From Proteobacteria bacterium UBA1844 (lineage in GTDB: Bacteria; Pseudomonadota; Gammaproteobacteria; Steroidobacterales; Woeseiaceae): DNA of 10,807 nt. The stretch is from the NCBI GenBank assembly GCA_002338615.1, contig DDIS01000155.1:1-10807 (forward strand), given 5' to 3'. The notes beneath the pieces were generated by a model. That model ran no database searches and had not been told where the DNA came from. It was given only the letters and a program-made list of their open reading frames with translations. The translations under genes and the position numbers were made by a program. Shown here one piece after another: positions 7,088 through 10,807 of this stretch (positions within the stretch are counted from its first letter, which is position 1; each line of letters begins with the position of its first letter).

Positions 7088-7293
7088 TTAATCGCTCCAA
7101 GTCGGGGGCGAGCAAGACCGGTCCACTGCGCTTTTTCAAGGCAATAGCTTCCCGTGGCACGTCAGCACATGCTGCGGCCCTGGCACGCTCCAGGTTTTTG
7201 GCCGAACAAACGTCGAATGCGATCGTTCGCAGGAGATGACGCCCAAGCGAAGCGTTAACTCTTGATTACGGCCAGTACATTGCACAGATTAGC

Positions 7294-7323
7294 CTTCGAC
7301 TTTGCCCAACCACTGAGTCGAAG
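7294..7323. repeat. Inverted repeat with 8-base arms
   Basis: CTTCGACT (7294-7301) and AGTCGAAG (7316-7323) are perfect reverse complements separated by 14 bases. It could be a two-half-site operator, for example for the neighbouring LysR protein, or a weak hairpin in the leader of the minus-strand DNRLRE gene. LysR sites are usually T-N11-A with shorter arms, so the assignment is open. Confidence 0.4.
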
Positions 7324-7541
7324 TTATTCAGTACGATGCGAACCCTAACACCGTTTGTCATAAAAAAAACCTGTCTCAAAACAACGACGCTATTGTGTAT
7401 TTTCCCCGTGAAAAACACGCTAAATGCCTGACAGAGAAAATAAAACTTCGCACAGCCGGTGGCCGATGACCTGCGTGTACGACATGGAGAAATTGTGTTC
7501 ACCGATTTTTTTCATGCAAATTTCAGCTAAAAATCATGGCC

Positions 7542-7559
7542 TGCGGCGAAATCGCCGCA
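7542..7559. promoter_or_regulatory. 18-bp palindrome upstream of the LysR gene
   Basis: TGCGGCGA (7542-7549) and TCGCCGCA (7552-7559) form a perfect palindrome around AA, about 100 bases before the LysR start. The two-base centre is too short for a stable RNA hairpin without opening inner pairs, so a dimeric protein-binding site is more likely. LysR autoregulation is one possibility; nothing in the sequence names the binder. Confidence 0.4.
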
Positions 7560-7658
7560 TAAGTTTCGCAACTGTGGCGGCGCAGCACAGCAAGCACCGC
7601 CAGTCTCCTGGCAGTGCAATAGTGCCCGGGATGAAATACTCATTACGGAGAAAGCGAA

Positions 7659-8543
7659 ATGCCCGAATCCCCAGTTTCAATTACCGGTGACATGGTTCTC
7701 TTTGCAAAGGTTGCCGACTCAGGATCTATCTCCGGAGCCAGTCGCATGACAGGCCTCGAGCGCACAACGATCAGTCGCCGCCTGTCCCGTCTCGAGAAGC
7801 GTCTCGGTGCCAATCTTCTCGATCGCAGCAAGCGCGAGATCGGGCTGACCGACGCCGGGCAGCTGTACTACCTTTATTGCCAGCAAGTTGTTGAGGCCGC
7901 AGCCGACGGGGAAACTCGCGTAAGAGAATTTGGCGATCCACGTGCGCGATTCGCGAGAGTCAGCGTTGCTTTGCCGGGTGCGGATACGTTTCTTGCGAGT
8001 TACCTCAATATCTCGGTGTCACCAAGATTGTCGGAGTGCATCCGCTATCAGATCTGCCCGGAAGCCGACCGGTTTTCCGAGAAAAATACGGACCTGCTGT
8101 TGCAACTCGGTACGTCATCACCGGTTGATTTCATCGTGACCAGGCTTAGATCAATACCGCAAGCCGTGTGGTGCAGTACAGATTTTGCCTCTGGCAAAGA
8201 GTCACTCGGCAGCCTTTCCAGCCTGGACTGCATATCGCCGACCGAGCAATGCGGCACGGTGCAATGGCGATTTACGCAGGACAAGCGCAGCGAAACGCTC
8301 GAAATCCAACCCCGATTTCTCGTCAACAACATCGAAGCGTGCCGGGACGCTTGCCTCGGCGGCAACGGCATTGCCTTGCTGCCGATCTACCTGTGCGAAG
8401 CTTTCGAGGCAGCCGGCAGGCTAAAACGACTGGCAATTGAGTGGCAGGCACCCAGCGCAATCCTCTCGGCTGTCACCCGGCGTGGGCAGATCATCGACAG
8501 CCAGCTCATGTCCCTGATCGCGCACCTGAAGCATCGCTGCTGA
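7659..8543 (+). CDS. LysR-family transcriptional regulator
   Basis: A complete 294-residue protein, the usual LysR length. ATG 7659 follows GGAG at 7647-7650 with good spacing. Residues about 12-68 are the winged helix-turn-helix: FAKVADSGSISGASRM, then ERTTISRRLSRLEKRLGANLLDRS and LTDAGQLYY. The effector-binding region (about 90-291) is divergent but keeps family landmarks: TDLLLQLG, WRFT, FLVNNIEACRDACLGGNGIALLP and GRLKRLAIEW. It should act as a cytoplasmic tetramer binding DNA in response to a small molecule that cannot be deduced. It is divergent from the DNRLRE gene and upstream of the TonB receptor in the same direction; either could be its target, and the divergent arrangement is the classical LysR one. 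The effector domain is unusually rich in cysteines for this family. Confidence 0.93.
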   Translation: MPESPVSITGDMVLFAKVADSGSISGASRMTGLERTTISRRLSRLEKRLGANLLDRSKREIGLTDAGQLYYLYCQQVVEAAADGETRVREFGDPRARFARVSVALPGADTFLASYLNISVSPRLSECIRYQICPEADRFSEKNTDLLLQLGTSSPVDFIVTRLRSIPQAVWCSTDFASGKESLGSLSSLDCISPTEQCGTVQWRFTQDKRSETLEIQPRFLVNNIEACRDACLGGNGIALLPIYLCEAFEAAGRLKRLAIEWQAPSAILSAVTRRGQIIDSQLMSLIAHLKHRC

Positions 8544-8803
8544 ACACGCTTGCCAGCGATCAAAGACATATGTCGCGTGCAAACTACATGTCGAAATATT
8601 GCCACATGCGAAAATCGCCTGGCCATCATGGCGCCAGGCCGGTCCCGGAAAAGTCACCGGCTATCTCGATAAAAATAAATTTTAAACAATAAGTTAGACC
8701 TTTCAAAGGCGCCAAAAACCAGTCGCAGCGCTGCCCGCTCTGCAGCTTGCAAAAGCACCCGGAAATATTGACCCGGCCCATTGTGTGCTTTTTTTGTTGC
8801 AAA
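8544..8803. other. Intergenic region after the LysR gene
   Basis: No gene is supported in these 260 bases. They contain a short palindrome GACATATGTC at 8565-8574 and a hairpin at 8617-8639, then an A+T-rich patch near 8670-8690. The promoter and structured leader of the downstream receptor follow and are listed separately. Confidence 0.55.
8617..8639 (+). terminator. Possible transcription end hairpin after the LysR gene
   Basis: GCCTGGC (8617-8623) pairs with GCCAGGC (8633-8639) around a nine-base loop, 73 bases after the LysR stop. An alternative inner hairpin is GCCAT-C-ATGGC. No T-run follows, so it is not a standard intrinsic terminator; it may instead protect the 3' end of the mRNA. 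Confidence 0.3.
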
Positions 8804-8831
8804 TTGACGACAAAACTCCAAACGCTAGAGT
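8804..8831 (+). promoter_or_regulatory. Sigma-70-like promoter of the TonB receptor gene
   Basis: TTGACG (8804-8809) and TAGAGT (8826-8831) are separated by 16 bases. The predicted start of transcription is near 8838, just before the first leader hairpin. It is the best promoter match seen in the window and would give a 5' leader of about 96 bases. Confidence 0.5.
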
Positions 8832-8839
8832 GATCGCCA

Positions 8840-8905
8840 CAGACGCATGCACTTGCGTCTGACGGGGGCAGCCGTCAACTCAGCTCGCCTGAGACAGACG
8901 CTGCC
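8840..8905 (+). other. Structured 5' leader of the TonB receptor gene, class unknown
   Basis: Two adjacent structures can be drawn. CAGACGCA (8840-8847) pairs with TGCGTCTG (8854-8861) around TGCACT. Then GGCAGC (8867-8872) pairs with GCTGCC (8900-8905), enclosing CTCAG (8879-8883) paired with CTGAG (8889-8893). A competing hairpin, GACGG (8861-8865) with CCGTC (8872-8876), overlaps both, so alternative folds exist. It does not match a riboswitch class I recognise. Confidence 0.4.
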
Positions 8906-8933
8906 AGGAGCATAGGTTTACCAGGATGAAATC

Positions 8934-10807
8934 ATGAATCTCAGACTATCCAATATTTATGCATTATCAAAAGCAGTGTTCATCTTGCTGCTACTGGGTC
9001 CGGCCCTCTGCCTGGCGGCCGGTGGCAACGTCAACGGAGTGATCAAAGGCCAGGTCGTCGGTGATGACGGCATTGGTGTGGCGAATGTACTCATTACGGT
9101 TACGGACGCATCCGTCGGCCTTGAGCGCTCGGTAGAAACCGGGACCGACGGGCAGTTTCGAATGCAGCTGCCAACCGGCACCTACAAGCTGGTCACCCAG
9201 GCCAGTGGCAGACAGTCCATAACGGTTGAAGCCGTCAATGTTACGGTCGGCTCGTCGAGCAATTTAAGGCTCGTGGCCGCACAGAGTTCGATGGAGGAAG
9301 TTGTGGTTTACGGCAGCGCTGACAGCCTCGTCAACACCGCGGTCGCGGAAACTTCCCTGAACATGTCGCTCGAGGAATTCGCGTTGCTGCCGGTACCGCG
9401 CAACATCGAGTCGGTTGCGTTACTCGCGCCCGGCACCGTGTTTGGCGATTCCGCCTTCGGTGAGGAAAAGACGCTGGTCTCGTTCAATGGCGCGTCCGTC
9501 GCCGAGAACGCCTATTTCATCAATGGCATGAACGTCACCAATTTTCGCAACGGTCTTGGCGGCAGCACGGTGCCGTTTGAATTCTACGACCAATTCCAGG
9601 TGAAAACCGGTGGCTATAGCGCGGAGTTCGGTCGCTCGACCGGCGGCGTGCTGAATGCCGTAACCAAGACCGGCAGCAACGAATTCCACAGCGGAATTGT
9701 CGGCTATTTCGAACCCGCGGGCGTTGCGGGCGACACGCCGGACACGATTCTCAACAACGGCATACTTTACGATTCGAATGCTGCCAACACGCGCAGTGGC
9801 TGGACCACTGATATCTATGCGAGCGGACCCATCATCAAGGACCGCCTGTTTTTCTACGCATTGTACGAGTTGCAGGATCGCGCCGAGGAATACAACAGCC
9901 TGGGCGCAACGGAAACCTTCAACCATCGTGAAATCGACAATGACTTCTGGGGTGCAAACCTGCTCTGGAATATCACCGATAACCATGCGCTCGCTGTTAC
10001 CGCGTTCACCGACACGAGGGAACGTGTACTCACGCAATACGACTACGATCTCGAGAGCAAAACTCGCGGCGCGAAAACCGGTGCTGCAACCGAGTCGCGG
10101 GGCGGTGACAACATCATTGTGCGCTACGATGGGCATATCACCGACAACTTTGCCGTGTCCGCATTGTACGGTAACAACAAGTATGACCTGACCGACAGTT
10201 CCGACGTGTCGGTCGAATGCCCGCTGGTTGTCAGTTTGCTTGACGGCGGCCTCGGCGGCAACTTCTCGACCCGGCCAGGCTGCGAAGCGTCGACCCGTAT
10301 CGAACTGGGCGCGGACGAGCGCGAAGCTTATCGACTCGACTTCGAGTGGTACTGGGGTAACCACACACTGCGTGCCGGCCTGGACAACGAGGTCAATACG
10401 TCGGTAGCCGATCAGACCTATCCTGGCACGGGCATCCGTAACCAGGGCGGCCTCGGCATCTACTATCGCTACATCACCTCCGAGGTGGGCGCCGAGCTGC
10501 CAAACGGTGGCATCGTTCCTGATGCCAATGGCGATGGCTCGCGCGTGGATATCGTGCGCTGGCGCATCAGTGACGTCAGTGGCAACTTCGAAACCACCGC
10601 GTCTGCCTGGTACATCGAGGATCGCTGGGATATCAACGACCAGTTCAGTGCCAGTTTCGGCATCCGCAACGAGACGTTCGATAATGGCAACGGCCTGGGC
10701 CAGACCTTCATTGAAATCAAGAACCAGATCGCGCCGCGGCTTGGGCTGGTATGGCGTCCGGGCGGCTCGTACGACAGCCGTGTCTTCGCCAACTGGGGTC
10801 GTTATCA
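8934..10807 (+). CDS. Oar-like TonB-dependent outer-membrane receptor with CarboxypepD_reg domain (3' end missing)
   Basis: 624 codons are visible and the frame is open at the right edge; relatives are often about 900-1100 residues. ATG 8934 follows AGGA (8923-8926) at good spacing. An ATG at 8926 in another frame meets a stop after three codons (ATGAAATCATGA), overlapping the true start. Signal peptide 1-29 (AVFILLLLGPALCLA) is followed by a carboxypeptidase-regulatory-like domain (about 36-110, IKGQVVGDDGIGVANVLITV and GQFRMQLPTGTYKL), a TonB-box-like EEVVVYG (121-127), a plug domain (about 130-245, with INGMNVTNF and YSAEFGRSTGGVLNAVTK) and the start of the beta-barrel. This domain order is that of Oar-like receptors, which import large substrates or aid surface processes using TonB-ExbBD energy. 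The substrate cannot be told from the sequence. Confidence 0.94.
   Translation, partial: MNLRLSNIYALSKAVFILLLLGPALCLAAGGNVNGVIKGQVVGDDGIGVANVLITVTDASVGLERSVETGTDGQFRMQLPTGTYKLVTQASGRQSITVEAVNVTVGSSSNLRLVAAQSSMEEVVVYGSADSLVNTAVAETSLNMSLEEFALLPVPRNIESVALLAPGTVFGDSAFGEEKTLVSFNGASVAENAYFINGMNVTNFRNGLGGSTVPFEFYDQFQVKTGGYSAEFGRSTGGVLNAVTKTGSNEFHSGIVGYFEPAGVAGDTPDTILNNGILYDSNAANTRSGWTTDIYASGPIIKDRLFFYALYELQDRAEEYNSLGATETFNHREIDNDFWGANLLWNITDNHALAVTAFTDTRERVLTQYDYDLESKTRGAKTGAATESRGGDNIIVRYDGHITDNFAVSALYGNNKYDLTDSSDVSVECPLVVSLLDGGLGGNFSTRPGCEASTRIELGADEREAYRLDFEWYWGNHTLRAGLDNEVNTSVADQTYPGTGIRNQGGLGIYYRYITSEVGAELPNGGIVPDANGDGSRVDIVRWRISDVSGNFETTASAWYIEDRWDINDQFSASFGIRNETFDNGNGLGQTFIEIKNQIAPRLGLVWRPGGSYDSRVFANWGRY

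Larger units (their letters stand above)
7088..7658. other. Divergent intergenic region between the DNRLRE gene and the LysR regulator
   Basis: This 571-base stretch holds no gene I can support. A reading frame of 88 codons from 7424 overlaps the LysR start and looks like chance. It must carry both divergent promoters and probably the LysR operator. Inverted repeats are at 7294-7323, 7542-7559 and around 7600-7614 (GCCAG-TCTC-CTGGC). A possible folded leader for the minus-strand gene lies at 7140-7203. I could not pick clear -35/-10 pairs. Confidence 0.6.

Noticed and set aside
7424..7690. Plus-strand frame of 88 codons before the LysR gene
   Set aside because: No recognisable domain, no clear ribosome site, Arg/Ser-rich composition and it overlaps the well-supported LysR start.
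9420..10364. Minus-strand frame of 314 codons
   Set aside because: It is antisense to the TonB receptor plug and barrel, which carries clear family motifs; long antisense frames are common in G+C-rich genes.

Overview
The window (about 57% G+C by eye) looks like chromosome from a Gram-negative, probably marine or sediment gammaproteobacterium. The clues are Sec signal peptides, a lipobox, a TonB-dependent outer-membrane receptor, a LysR regulator and a class I cyclic di-GMP riboswitch. I cannot name the genus. There are five protein-coding genes, two cut by the window edges, and no tRNA, rRNA, transposase or CRISPR array.

Layout: (1) 1-3963, minus strand: a very large exported protein of at least 1321 residues. 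It has a signal peptide, four Ig-like repeats, two cadherin-like domains, a putative-Ig domain, a DUF11-like domain, a seven-motif FG-GAP propeller, a DUF5011-like domain and the start of a glycine tail that runs off the left edge. (2) 3964-4596: a divergent control region with a CRP/Clp-type palindrome at 4105-4126 and a c-di-GMP-I (GEMM-I) riboswitch at 4411-4476, followed by a GCGA-capped hairpin. (3) 4597-5253, plus: a small putative lipoprotein made of a putative-Ig domain and an FN3 domain, with an unclear 5' end that may hide a one-base frameshift. (4) 5336-7087, minus, convergent with it: a secreted protein with two near-identical DNRLRE (CBM96-like) domains, Ser/Gly linkers and the same putative-Ig plus FN3 tail as the lipoprotein. 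(5) 7088-7658: a divergent intergenic region with several inverted repeats. (6) 7659-8543, plus: a LysR-family regulator. (7) 8544-8933: a promoter and a structured leader. (8) 8934-10807, plus: an Oar-like TonB-dependent receptor with a CarboxypepD_reg domain, cut by the right edge.

How it may work together (inference): genes 1, 3 and 4 encode surface or secreted proteins built from adhesion and carbohydrate-binding modules. The riboswitch places the lipoprotein under c-di-GMP, the usual signal for the sessile or biofilm state. The CRP-like site lies between gene 1 and the riboswitch and could serve either side. The best candidate for something undescribed is this c-di-GMP-linked cluster, particularly the shared Ig-FN3 tail on two convergent genes, one membrane-anchored and one secreted. 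The LysR gene and the receptor may form a separate unit.
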